Assembly: GCA_050084515.1 (NCBI GenBank)
Contig: CM114272.1
Span: forward strand, 45,632,001 to 45,696,000
From: Blasia pusilla
Lineage: Eukaryota > Marchantiophyta > Marchantiopsida > Blasiales
Direction of reading: 5' to 3'
DNA length: 64,000 nt
Shown here: one piece after another, positions 44,701-56,700 of the stretch
Numbering within the stretch: the stretch's first letter is position 1
How the letters are laid out: each line of letters begins with the position of its first letter
Program-made: the position numbers and the translations under genes
Notes under the pieces: model-generated
Seen by the model: only the letters and a program-made list of their open reading frames with translations
Told to the model about the DNA's origin: nothing
The model's database searches: none

Positions 44701-47700
44701 TGTCGGGACATCACATCAGAAGTAAAGCGCTCTGTCATTTTGCATACCATTCGTCCCTCGCTGGAATATGGGGTAGCAGTGTGGGATGCCAACACCAAAC
44801 AAAGGGACAGGCTTGAAGCTGTGCAGCTGAAGGCGTTCTGGGGTATGATGTCAGCTTCCTCACGAACAGCCAGAGTTGGTGTGAGATCAGAACTTGGAGT
44901 GGAACCCCTGGAGGATAGACGTGACATGGCCAAGTTGAAATGGCGGAGGCAGTTGGAGACAATGGCCCCCCATCGCTATCCTAAAGAGTTGATGGGGAAA
45001 ACTTGGACCCAAAGAGGACCCGTAAAGCAGGCCAAATCTTGGACGAAAAAGGTTCAAGAGATTGTGCAAGCAACCAAGCTCTCAGCAGGGCCTGAACTGT
45101 GGGAGCAAGATGAGAAAGCATGTGTGGATACCATAACCAAAGTAGCAAACGCTCACAGCCGAACAGCACGGAGGAAGCCATAAAAATGTCTGACCTCTCT
45201 CTCTTGAGGGTATATCTGGAGAAGGCAGAACCGAAGAGCTATTTGCGGGGAAGCCCTTGCTTGGGAACCCGACTCAAGTTCAAGTTTAGGATTGGGGCAA
45301 TCCCCTTGAACCATAAGAAAAGCAGGATGGGAACACAACTAAACTCTTGCGCCTTGTGTGACGATGGATGAAACCTCTAGTCATTACTTGGTCTCCTGCG
45401 CAAAATTCACAACACACAGAGCAAGAGCATATGCTGATATTGCTAAGCTGGTAACACCAGAATTGTTCAACACATTCAGTAGCCTTGATTCATTGCCCAA
45501 AGCTGCTGCACTGGTAAGTAATGTCTATTGGGGATCCCAATCAGGTAAAGTAGATGGTGTGGTCAAGAGTTTCTTGGTTGACACTTGGAAGCTCCGCACC
45601 GACACGTTGTTTGGTCACCACTCACACTATATGAGAGTGTCTCCCTCCTCTCATATGGTATCTTCTTCACTTGCTCCTCTCTCTACACCCATCCCAGTCT
45701 CAAGCACCATCCAACCAGGGCGCGGGGTCTATGGTCGTAAGGCTACGACAGGCACTACTTAATGAGTAGAGTCTTCCTCTCAGATCACTCTGCAGCAGGG
45801 CCAGTGCTGCATGACACTAAAAGAAAAACAGGAGTAAACAAATACTGACTTTGATTACAGAGCTAATTTGTTTCTCCAAGCTCCAAGAAGTTACAGCAGA
45901 TTATAGATACATGGAATAGCTTCACAGACGTCAAATAGGAAAGGAAACTCTGTACTTACAAAAACATGAGAGAGATCTGATTGATCTACTACTCACAAAC
46001 TTCCTCCCTATAGGAAGAAGAGACTCTCTACACTATTGATGCCTTTTCAAGCAGCACACTATCTCCTCCAGCAGCAGGTCCTCCAAAACATCAACTCCTT
46101 CTATCACAATAGGTCAGCCACCCAAGCTGAGGGGCAGCAATACTGAAGTTCGCAGGTCCAGGAGCTGGGAATAGTAGAGAAGAGAATGAGAGTGCTCTGG
46201 TAAGCCTCTTGCTCTTATAGGATAGCCCCTGGCTATCTTAAACCCTAAAAGTCTTTAACTAAGGCTAAAGGAGGCTATTATGAAACCTAAAGGTTTTTAA
46301 CTAAGACTAAAAAGCTATTGCGAAAACCTAAAGGTCTAGTTAATAAACCTAAAAATAGAATTTTACCTATAGATAGAAAAAGTTAACTTTTCATAGTAAA
46401 AACAGATTTTTCGCTCCTGATCTTACAGTTGCAATTTCAACACTCCCACTCAACGTGAGTTCAGGTGTATTCCAATTAACTCCATGCACCTTAGGTGTTT
46501 AACCTTGGTGAGAGATTTTGTGAACACGTCAGCTGCCATGTCCTCTGTTGCACAGTGTTCTAATTCAATTTCCACTCCAACCTTTTCCCGTATAAAGTGA
46601 TGTTGTATATCAATGTGCTTTGTCCTCGCATGGTGTATCGGATTCTTGGTTAGATCAATACTGCCCCGATTATCAGCATACACTTTTGTAGGTCTTGCTT
46701 GATGGCATCCAAAACCATCAAGGAGGCGTCTAAGCCATATTGCCTCCTTGGCAGCATGTGTTAGGGCCATGTATTCTGCTTCACATGTGGAAAGTGCTAC
46801 GGTGGATTGTCTCTTGCTGCTCCAACTAATAGCTCCTCCACACAGCAAGTAGCAATATGCAGAAGTAGATTGTCTATTGTCTAGATCTCCTGCCCAATCA
46901 GCGTCACTGTAACCAATTAGATCTACTTCTGCCCCTTTGATATATGTGAGGCAAAAGTCGTGAGTGCCTTTCAGGTATCTCATCACACGCTTGACAGCTT
47001 GCCAATGTTGCAAGCCAGGGTTGTGCATGAACCTGCTCAAAACTCCCACTGTGTATGCAAGGTCTGGCCTTGTGGCAACCATTGCATACATAATGCAGCC
47101 CACTGCATTCTGATATGGTATGTTAGCCATATCATTCATCTCCAATTCAGTTTGAGGACACATTTCCTTGGTAAGCTTGATTCCTACCTCCATGGGTGTC
47201 CCTACTGGATTACAATCACCCATAGAAAAACGATTGATGACATTCTTCACATATTTGGTTTGGCTCATCTTGATCCAACCAACATCTCTATTTCTAGTGA
47301 TTTGTATTCCGAGTAAATAATTTACTTCTCCTAGATCAACCATTTCAAAAGCTTCACTCAGTCCAGGCTTCAGCCTGTGCATAGTTTTCAGGTCTTCACA
47401 GAGGAGTAACAAATCATCTACATACAGTGCTATGTGAACCACAATATTCAACATGTGATAAACACTAGGATCTGCCCTATTCTTGTGAAAACCCAACTTC
47501 TGAAAATAACCGTCAATTTTCTCATACCAGAGTCTTGACGCTTGCTTGAGTCCATTTAAGGCTTTCTTCAGCAACCATACCTTGTCTCCATCCTTGAAAC
47601 CTTCTGGTTGTTGCATGTAAATCTCCTCATGCAATTCTCCATGGAGGAAGGCGGTTTTTACATCCATTTGATGTATCTCCCAATTATGCTTTGCCGCTAA

Positions 47701-50700
47701 TGCTAGCAAGCTTCTTATGGAAGTAAATTTTGCTACAGGAGCAAAAGTTTCTGCATAGTCAAGTCCTTCAATCTGACTGTAGCCTTTAGCAACTAGTCGA
47801 GCTTTATACTTGACCACCTCATTCTTAGGTCCTCTTTTCACTTTGAAGACCCACTTGCAACCGATTGCCTTCCTCATGGGGGCAAATTCACCAACTCAAA
47901 AGTCTGATTGCTTTGGAGAGATCCCATCTCTTCATGTACCGCTTGCTCCCACTGGATGGCATCATCTCTAGTGAGAGCTTCTTCAAGACTTAGCGGTTCA
48001 TCAGCCTCCAACATTCCTGATGTACAACCTGCATTATCAAGGGCTTGGTAACACACTTCAGCCAGATGCGATTCCTCTGTGAATCTTTCTTCTTGCTGGT
48101 CAGTCTCACCTTTTCCAAGACTTATCCCAAGTCGAATTGGAATTTTGGATGTCCTTGTTGATTTTCGAACTGGAGGTTGTTGCTCTGTGCCTGTAAGATA
48201 ACTATCGGTACTCTCTAATGGTACTTCTGATATTTCTACATCAGGCTTTCTCCTTACGTAAAATCTGGTTGGAGATAATCTCCTTGGAGATTTATCAACC
48301 TCATCATCATTTTCTTCAACCTTGATATCTTTAAAGAATGTCAACTCCTTTTCAAAACTGACTTCTGCAGTGCTAGTAATGCTGCTACCAAGATCTTTCT
48401 CATTGAAATAGACATCTCTACTTCTGATTGCTTTCTTAGTGCTTGGATTGAAGAGTCTGTACCCTTTACATCCAGGTTCATACCCTAAGAATATGCATTT
48501 CTCCGATTTGGAGTCTAGCTTTGTTCTTTTCTCCTTTGGAATCAAAGCATAAGCACAACACCCGAAAACTTTCAGGTGAGAGAGATCTGGTTTCTTACCA
48601 CTCCATGCTTCCTCTGGTGTCAAGTTGTCCAATGCTGTTGAAGGACTCAAATTCTTCAAGTAGTTGGCAGTAGTTAGGCTTCTCCCCAAAATTCTCGACC
48701 AAGGTTTGCTGTGGAGAGCATGGACCTGGTTCTTTCAACCAATGTCCTATTCAATCTTTCAGCTGCTCCATTCTGCTCTGGACTGCTCCTTGCAGTAACT
48801 TGACTCTTGATTCCCTTTTGAGATAAGAAATCTTTGAACTGTTTGTTGATGTATTCTCCACCTCCATCAGTTTTAAGCACTTTCACTTTCAGGCCAAGCT
48901 CATTCTCAACCTCATTGACAAAGTGCTGAAATCTGTCCAAGACTTCATCCTTTGTCTTCATCAAGTAGACAAACGTCCTTCTTGACTTGTCATCAGTGAA
49001 AGAAACAAAGTATTTTGCACCTCCGTGAGATGCTACTTTCATCGGTCCACACACATCAGAGTGGATGAGCTCAAGCTTTTCTCCTACTCTAGTTTTGGAC
49101 TTCTTAGGTGTAGAAGTTCTACTCTGTTTCCCTTCTATACAACCTTCACAAAAGAATTCTGAACTATCAGGTTGTAAATGGAATCCAACAACCATCTTCT
49201 GGAGTTTCCTCATATTCTGAATTCCCAGATGTGCTAGTCGCCTATGCCAAATGTCTAAAGAATTTTCTTCAGATCCAATGTTGGCCGATTCTTCATCAAC
49301 ATGTGTTGTATGAAGTTTATAAAGCTGATTGTTCACAATCGAAGCTTTCCCGATTTCAGTTGTATCATGATAAAAAATAATGCAATGATCATCTGTAAAC
49401 AACACTTTGAAACCCTCACTTGCTAAGACTTTCACAGAGATCAGATTTTTTCCTATCTCAGGAATATAAAGGACATTTTTGAGAAGTAATTCTCTACAAC
49501 CTTTCAGATTTAGATGAACTTCACCTTTGGAAGAAGTTTCCAGCTTGTGATTGCTTGCCACTGTTACATTGCGTGTAGAGATTTTCTGAATGTTGCTAAA
49601 ACAACTTCTCTTACCGCACATGTGAGATGTTGCTCCACTATCAATGTACCAAGCATCCCCAGAACTTGATTCGAATGGTACATCACCTTCCAAAGTCATG
49701 AATAGTTGATCATCATCGCTATCTTCAACCACATGAGCTTTCTCGGAAGTGTTGAACTTTCCCAAGCTTTTCTTCTTGCCTTTCAGGTCTCTCACCTTTT
49801 TCCAACAGACCTCTTCTGTATGGTTCAGCATGTTGCAATATTTGCACTTGAGCTTCTTCATGCCCTTTTCACTGTACCCTCTCTTACCAACCTTGGCAGC
49901 AAGAGCGATCTCATCAGATACATTGTTCCTACCAGCATGCTTCGATTCTTCATTGATGAGTTGTCCGTTGACATACTCCCAGGTAAGTTTCTTTTTCTCT
50001 TGAGCTTCCAGCACAGTACTCACAGTCTCAAAACTCTTAGAGAGAGTGCTGAGAAGTAGACCTACTTGGAAAAAATCGTCTACTTTGAGACCTCCTTCGA
50101 TGAGAGTAGAAATCATCCCTTTCACCCTCGCCACATGAGTAGCAACAGGCTCAGATTCGTCCTGGCGCAAGTTCACAAGGTTCCGAAGGACACTAAAGAT
50201 GTGTCCTACAGATTCAGTTTGTAAGCCTTCTTTCACAGTCTCCCACATGGCATGAGCATTTGGTTTGTCACGGGCCATCTCTATAGCAGAGTCTCCCATG
50301 TTCATAACCAATGCAGCCATTGCCCTATTGTTGATTTGATCCATTCTGCATCCAACAGTTGCATTGCTGTTGGTGCACATTGACGACTTCCCAACAATCC
50401 TTATGACAACAGAGGATCTTCATTTCAAAAGACCACTTTCTCCAATTAGTTGCGTCTAATTTCTTGCTAACCCAGTGATCCATATCACTTCATGGGCCCA
50501 TAACCTAAAAGAAAAACAGGAGTAAACAAATACTGACTTTGATTACAGAGCTAATTTGTTTCTCCAAGCTCCAAGAAGTTACAGCAGATTATAGATACAT
50601 GGAATAGCTTCACAGACGTCAAATAGGAAAGGAAACTCTGTACTTACAAAAACATGAGAGAGATCTGATTGATCTACTACTCACAAACTTCCTCCCTATA

Positions 50701-53700
50701 GGAAGAAGAGACTCTCTACACTATTGATGCCTTTTCAAGCAGCACACTATCTCCTCCAGCAGCAGGTCCTCCAAAACATCAACTCCTTCTATCACAATAG
50801 GTCAGCCACCCAAGCTGAGGGGCAGCAATACTGAAGTTCGCAGGTCCAGGAGCTGGGAATAGTAGAGAAGAGAATGAGAGTGCTCTGGTAAGCCTCTTGC
50901 TCTTATAGGATAGCCCCTGGCTATCTTAAACCCTAAAAGTCTTTAACTAAGGCTAAAGGAGGCTATTATGAAACCCTAAAGGTTTTTAACTAAGACTAAA
51001 AAAGCTATTGCGAAAACCTAAAGGTCTAGTTAATAAACCTAAAAATAGAATTTTACCTATAGATAGAAAAAGTTAACTTTTCATAGTAAAAAACAGATTT
51101 TTTCGCTCCTGATCTTACAGTTGCAATTTCAACAGACACACCCAGAGCCTCGGGCAGTTTTCACCAAAAGCTGTGCATGCTGTACAATATATATGTGAAT
51201 CCAAGGAGAAGTCCTTTATACAGGAGAGAGGGGATTTCTGACCCTTCAATCTTCTTAACAGATCCTAACCCTAATTAGATGATGGTGGCTAGCCCTAAGT
51301 CGAGATTACCCTAAAAGATAGCAGAGCTCTATGTCAGTATCTAGCTAACTAGATTAAGGGCATGACTAAACTAGATATTAACATTTTTTAACAATGTCTT
51401 CAGCTCCGGACTGGAGTAGTGAAACACAATACAATCGATCACAATTCTAAGAGAAGATACATTTTGCAGACGCCTCACGCAGTACAGTGGATTCGCCCTG
51501 CAAATCACGATGATTGTGCAGTTTCGGATTGGTTCAACATATTTGTGATTCATCAGAACAGGTCCTTTTCTTGAGCTGTTGCGAGTTCAACTCTATAGCT
51601 TTCCAATCTTTCAGCTTTTACTGAGAGCTGTGCTCTCCTCAGGATTGAGAACTATCAAATGGATTTTACTGTAAGTCAAATGACTTGTCTAAACTGTTGA
51701 TCTTGAGTTCAATCTCTGTAGCACTGAGGGTTGTGAATAAAATACGACAATTAGTCAGCTTGGTTCTTGTGCTCTCCCAACCCTCCATTCATACCAAGAC
51801 CGCAATGGTCTCCTACATCAGGAATTGAACGTTTGTCTCAAACTTCAGAGTACCCCATTGGGGCTTGGTTTAGCTGAACCTTAAATTTAATGATAAAAGG
51901 AATGGTCAGCGGTGTAGGAAAACGAGAAATTTGCATATATGAAAGTTGTTAAAGTAGAGCTGAATGAACATTCTCTATCATTCAGCAAATCGAAACATCC
52001 ACCTTCTATCTCTGTGATTGCAGGGTTAAATCCAATCCGAAGAATGCAATCAATGAGCATTATTTGGCTCGTTTTCTAGATTTTGTCATATGGGGACATG
52101 AGCATGAGTGTCTCATAGATCCACAGGTGGGTAATTCTCAGACGTTATATGTATTTCATAGAGTTTTCATCCTAGACAGTATGCAATGTTTCGTAACCCT
52201 GCCAATGTTTCCAATCGCAGAGAGGAGGAATAGTACAGTGGTTGACAATGTGGCACAATTGCAGGAAGTTCCAGGAATGGGTTTCCATGTAACTCAGCCA
52301 GGATCATCTGTTGCAACGTCGCTGATTGAAGGCGAAGCGGCACCCAAGCATGTTCTCTTACTGGAGATAAAGGTGTGACTTTTACTCTCTTACCTGTTGC
52401 CTGTTGTTTTTTCCTTCACTAACTTTTCTAATCTAGAGTGTGATAAGTTCTTGCGCAAACAAAAGAACTTATCACACTTTAGATTAGAAAAGTGAGAAGT
52501 GCCTGTGTTGGATATTGCTTTGGAGAAATTTTGTCTTGAAAAGCATGGATGGATTAATCTAAAGTTTTTGCAAGAATCATACATACATTTGAATTTTGAT
52601 GGCTGATTGCATCAGTTGAGTGAATACTTCTAATCTGGTGTGTTAAATAGTCATGGATGTTGTGCTCTCTCATGACACGTTTGTGGTTGGATCACCCAAT
52701 TTTCACTGTGGATTCTAAGTGAAGTTTTAATACGGAGTTGAAATTTACACGTCAAGTGGAGGCCACTCCTGTTCTTCTCATCCAGCTCTCTGCATCTGAG
52801 AGCATGGTGGGGTTGGTATGCAGGGAAATCAGTATCGCCCAACAAAGATCCCCCTACAATCAGTGCGACCCTTCCTGTTCAGTGATGTAAGATCTGCAAC
52901 TAGGTTTGTTTCAGGTCTCAATTTTCTGTGTTACTTTCCCTGGTTGTGCCTTTTCTTTGCAGAGATTGTCAACTTGAGCATCTTACCTGTCTTGCAGGTT
53001 TCTTTGAAAGATGAGCCTGATCTCGATCCAAATAATCCAGCTGCTGTCCTGGAGTATCTTAGTCAAAAGGTAAATTCGATCTATCGATTGTCATGGTGGC
53101 CAAGAAACTCAAACTGTTTACGTTTTAGATTCACCTTGGATATCCATTGCTTTCATAGGCCTTTTAGAGGTTTAAGCCTTCATAGGCCTTTTAGAGGTTG
53201 TCTAGTTGTCTTCTTGGAAGTGGCAAAATTATAATTGTGATTTGATCTCTACCAAGATGAAATGACAAAAGTATTATCAGGTTTATCTTAAGCGTGCCAG
53301 TCCAGAATAAGCATAAATATTCATTTGAGTACCCCAAATAGTTTTCTGATTAACTCAAGGCAATCCTAAACAAGCTACCTTCTGGATTCTCTTCTTAAAG
53401 ATACATTTAATCAAAGTGGATATCAAGGATGAAACGTCCAAGAATTGACTTTGGTCCTCACACTTTTGGAGTGGACAAAATCCTCTTTCCTACAGAGAGA
53501 CAGTATCTCTACAGCAGTGGGGATGCTCTTCAGACCTTCTGAGACTGGAGGAGTTAATTGTCAGGAAGGAGGAGCGAAGGATGAGATAGTGCCCACTTTT
53601 ATGACTGTTGGGAGATGAGCTGAACACGCTTCTTATCTCTCCACTTCCATGGTAGATAAATACATTTAAGATAAAGGTATCAGGCTTAAACTAAATGCGT

Positions 53701-56700
53701 GTTAAAGTAACTATCTAATGCTGCTAATCTTAGTGGTGCTTCATCTAACTAGCCACTTGGCCACTTGGCTAAAGTAGCGCTGTATCTCTTAGATGAGGTT
53801 TCAGGCTTAAATATCTGGAACCATCTCACGTCCTACTTTCCCCATCTAGTCAGTTGGTCACGAGTAGGCTATCTTGTCTCTAGCCACCATCCAGACTAGT
53901 ATATAGTCTGGGGCTTGGATGAGCATATTCTACTAAGTTCTCCATAAAGTTCATACGCAGCTTTGCTATCTTAAAATTGCCATTGTGTCGTACATTTCTC
54001 ATATATTTCTAACAGGTTATGGGCCTGAATGGGAATCATGATGGTTTCCACGTTGGAATCTTTGATGGTTCTGACTGGAAAGAGTGGAAGAATCGTGTTC
54101 GTAATCTTCTTGTTACAGGGATTTATGGGACGCAGTTGCAGAAAGTGCAAATAATACATCTATGTTCAAACTCGCTGTTGAATCTTGCAGACCACCTCAA
54201 GATTTTCTTTCACAACTCAAGATTATTGCAAATAATCTTGCATCCGCAGGTTCTCCTGTTTCAGAAACACATCTATTCACTTTTGCTATTAGCAAACTTC
54301 CTGCTGAGTACAAGTCTCTTATTCACGTATTGATGCAGAAAGATAAACCTTCTTTTGACGATCTTCAAACTGGAGTACTATATGATTCTGAACTAGACAA
54401 GCCTTCCAAATTTGAGAGTATACTAGTTTCCAATTCTCTTCACAATTCTACCAGGAAATGTCCATTTCCGTCTACATCTACTCAGCATCAAAGAAACACT
54501 CCTCAGAGGAATGCCAAAGAGCCTTACTGTTACATTTGTAACGAAAAAGATCATATGTCAAGTAAATCTCCTAACAGAAATTCCTCAAGAAATTTTGTGA
54601 GTATTGCAAAACTCAATCAGAAGATACCTCATCTTTGTTACTCAATTCTTTACCTATCACTCAAGCATTAACATGCTCCACATCTGAGGAACTACAACCA
54701 GATGAACCACTCCATCTATTCATGATGCAAAGATCCTCTACACCTCCTTTCCCGGATCTTTCCAAACTTTGGATCCTTGATTCTGGTTCAAATTCTCATG
54801 TGTGTTGTCCAAGAGAATTGTTTTTCTTTCTTCCTATACTCCATTCTTTGATTCTTTTCCAGTTGAAAACTCTGAACCAATAACTGTTCCTAAAGCAGTA
54901 AGAAAAACTACACTTCAGGCAGATATTGAACTAGTGGGAGGCCCCCAATCAGACACTGTATCACAGACAAATCTTGAAATAGTGGGAGATCCTTCAGTAA
55001 AAACAGGTGCTATTGCTTTAGAAAAACCCATGGGACATCTGCCCACTTCTTTTCATCCTAGGCGATCATCATGAACATCTATACCAGTACATATTTATGA
55101 TGCTGCTTGCTCAAACATTTTTATATCTTCTTGTATCCAATTTGATCCAATCACTAGAACAGAAGCCCTCTCTAGACCAGATGCTCATGAATGGCAAACT
55201 GCTATGGAAGCTGAAATTGCCTCTCTTCATGAAAATAAAACTTGGATTCTTGTACCAAATCCTAGAAATCGCAAGTCATCCACAGATACTGCCAACATAG
55301 TCTCTTGTAAATGGGTTTTCAAGATCAAACGGTCTTCTGCAGGAAGTATTCTCAAGTAGAAGGCCAGGCTGGTTGCTAGAGGCTATTCACATAAAGAAGG
55401 AATTGAATACAAAGAAACATTCTCTCCTGTCATAAGTATCACTTCTTTTCGGACGCTTCTTTCCATTGCTGCTGTTCGCAACGTTGAGCTACATCAAATG
55501 GACGTCAAGACTGAATTTCTTCATGGTAACCTACAAGAAATCATATACAAGCATCAACTTCCAGGTTTTGAGGTAACTGATCAAGGTCCACAGGTATGTC
55601 TTCTGAAGAAATCTTTTTATGGCTTAAAGCGATCCTCCCGAGCTTGGTATCAAAAGATGGATGGATTCTTGACCTCTGCAGGTTTTCTCAGAAGTACTTA
55701 TGATCCTGGTTTGTATCACAAATGGTCTTCTACAGAAAAGTTACTCATAGTTGCTGTATATTTAGATTATCTTGCTATTCTAGCGGATAATCTCATTGAG
55801 CTATAACAATTCAAAACTCATGTTCAAACCATTTTTAAAATGGTTGACATGGGAGAGCTTCATCACTTGTTAGGACTTCAGGTGGTAAGAGATTGGGCAC
55901 AAGATTTCTTTGCATCAACAAAGGTATATTTGTGAAAAACTTGTAGAATTTGGTAGGAAAGATTGTCATACAGTTTCTACCCCTTCTGTGCCTGGGACAA
56001 CATTGTCCAAGCCCACATCTGCTCCTACTAGTGATGATCTTGCTCATTTTCTGCAATATCCATATGCCACAATAGTTGGAAGTCTTATGTATGCTTCAAC
56101 CACGACTCGCCCTGATATCTCTTTGAGTGTGGGCCAGTTATGTAAATACATGTCCAACTATTCCATTGAGCATTGGCAAGCTGCTATGGATGTGCTCAGG
56201 TATTTGAAGGGAACTTCCAATATGGGTATCATCTTTGATGGTTCTACCCATGATTTTACTCTTCAGGCCTATGCAGATGCCAGTTTCGTTTCTTCTAAAG
56301 ATGATATAAAATCTATTTCAGGATTCGCTCTTATCATGGCAGGAGGTGCAGTAAATTGGGCCTCAAGGAAGCAGACAGCTACTGCACAGTCTACTACAGA
56401 AGTTGAATATATAGCCCTCAATGAGGCTACCAAAGAAATACTTTGGATTTGACATTTACTTGTTGAGATTGGTTTTCAACAGCAAACTCCAATAATTCTT
56501 TATGAAGACAATCAAGCTGCAATTCAACTATCAAATAATATTTGCTCCAATTCCAAAATCCGACATTTGGAATTAAAATTCTTCTTCGTATCAGAACACA
56601 TCCAACAACAAAATATTCGTCTACAAGAATGTAGATCCTCAGTTCAGGCTGCTGATGATTTAACTAAAAGTCTACCTAACGACCAACAATTTTTCTTTAC

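Larger units (their letters stand above)
43978..45772 (+). mobile_element. 5'-truncated LINE insertion
   Basis: Starts inside the RT domain and is flanked by CTTCCTC on both sides (43971-43977 and 45773-45779). The same site is empty in repeat B copy 2. 5' truncation with a short target duplication is typical of target-primed reverse transcription. No poly-A tail is seen at the 3' end. Confidence 0.8.
45818..51134 (-). mobile_element. copia element B, young and nearly complete
   Basis: 5,317 bp with two LTRs and a perfect target duplication GACAC (45813-45817 and 51135-51139). The LTRs (625 and 629 bp) appear identical except for four single-base length differences, each in a homopolymer run. 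The internal region has primer-binding site, gag, protease, integrase, RT, RNase H and polypurine tract. Only three frameshifts and no in-frame stop were found. It sits inside repeat B in an MRE11 intron, antisense to that gene. Confidence 0.93.
43711..51243. repeat. repeat B copy 1, split by a LINE and by copia B
   Basis: Three pieces (43711-43977, 45780-45817, 51140-51243) line up in order with the continuous copy at 63611-64000. Landmarks are CAGCAAATCAGTTCCT, AAGAGGATTCTAC, CCTTGCACTCACA, CTGCCTTCCAGTGAGG, GATCACTCTGCAGCAG, AGAGCCTC and a final TTCTG-CCCT. The family is unidentified, possibly an LTR. It lies in the fifth recognised MRE11 intron. Confidence 0.82.
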
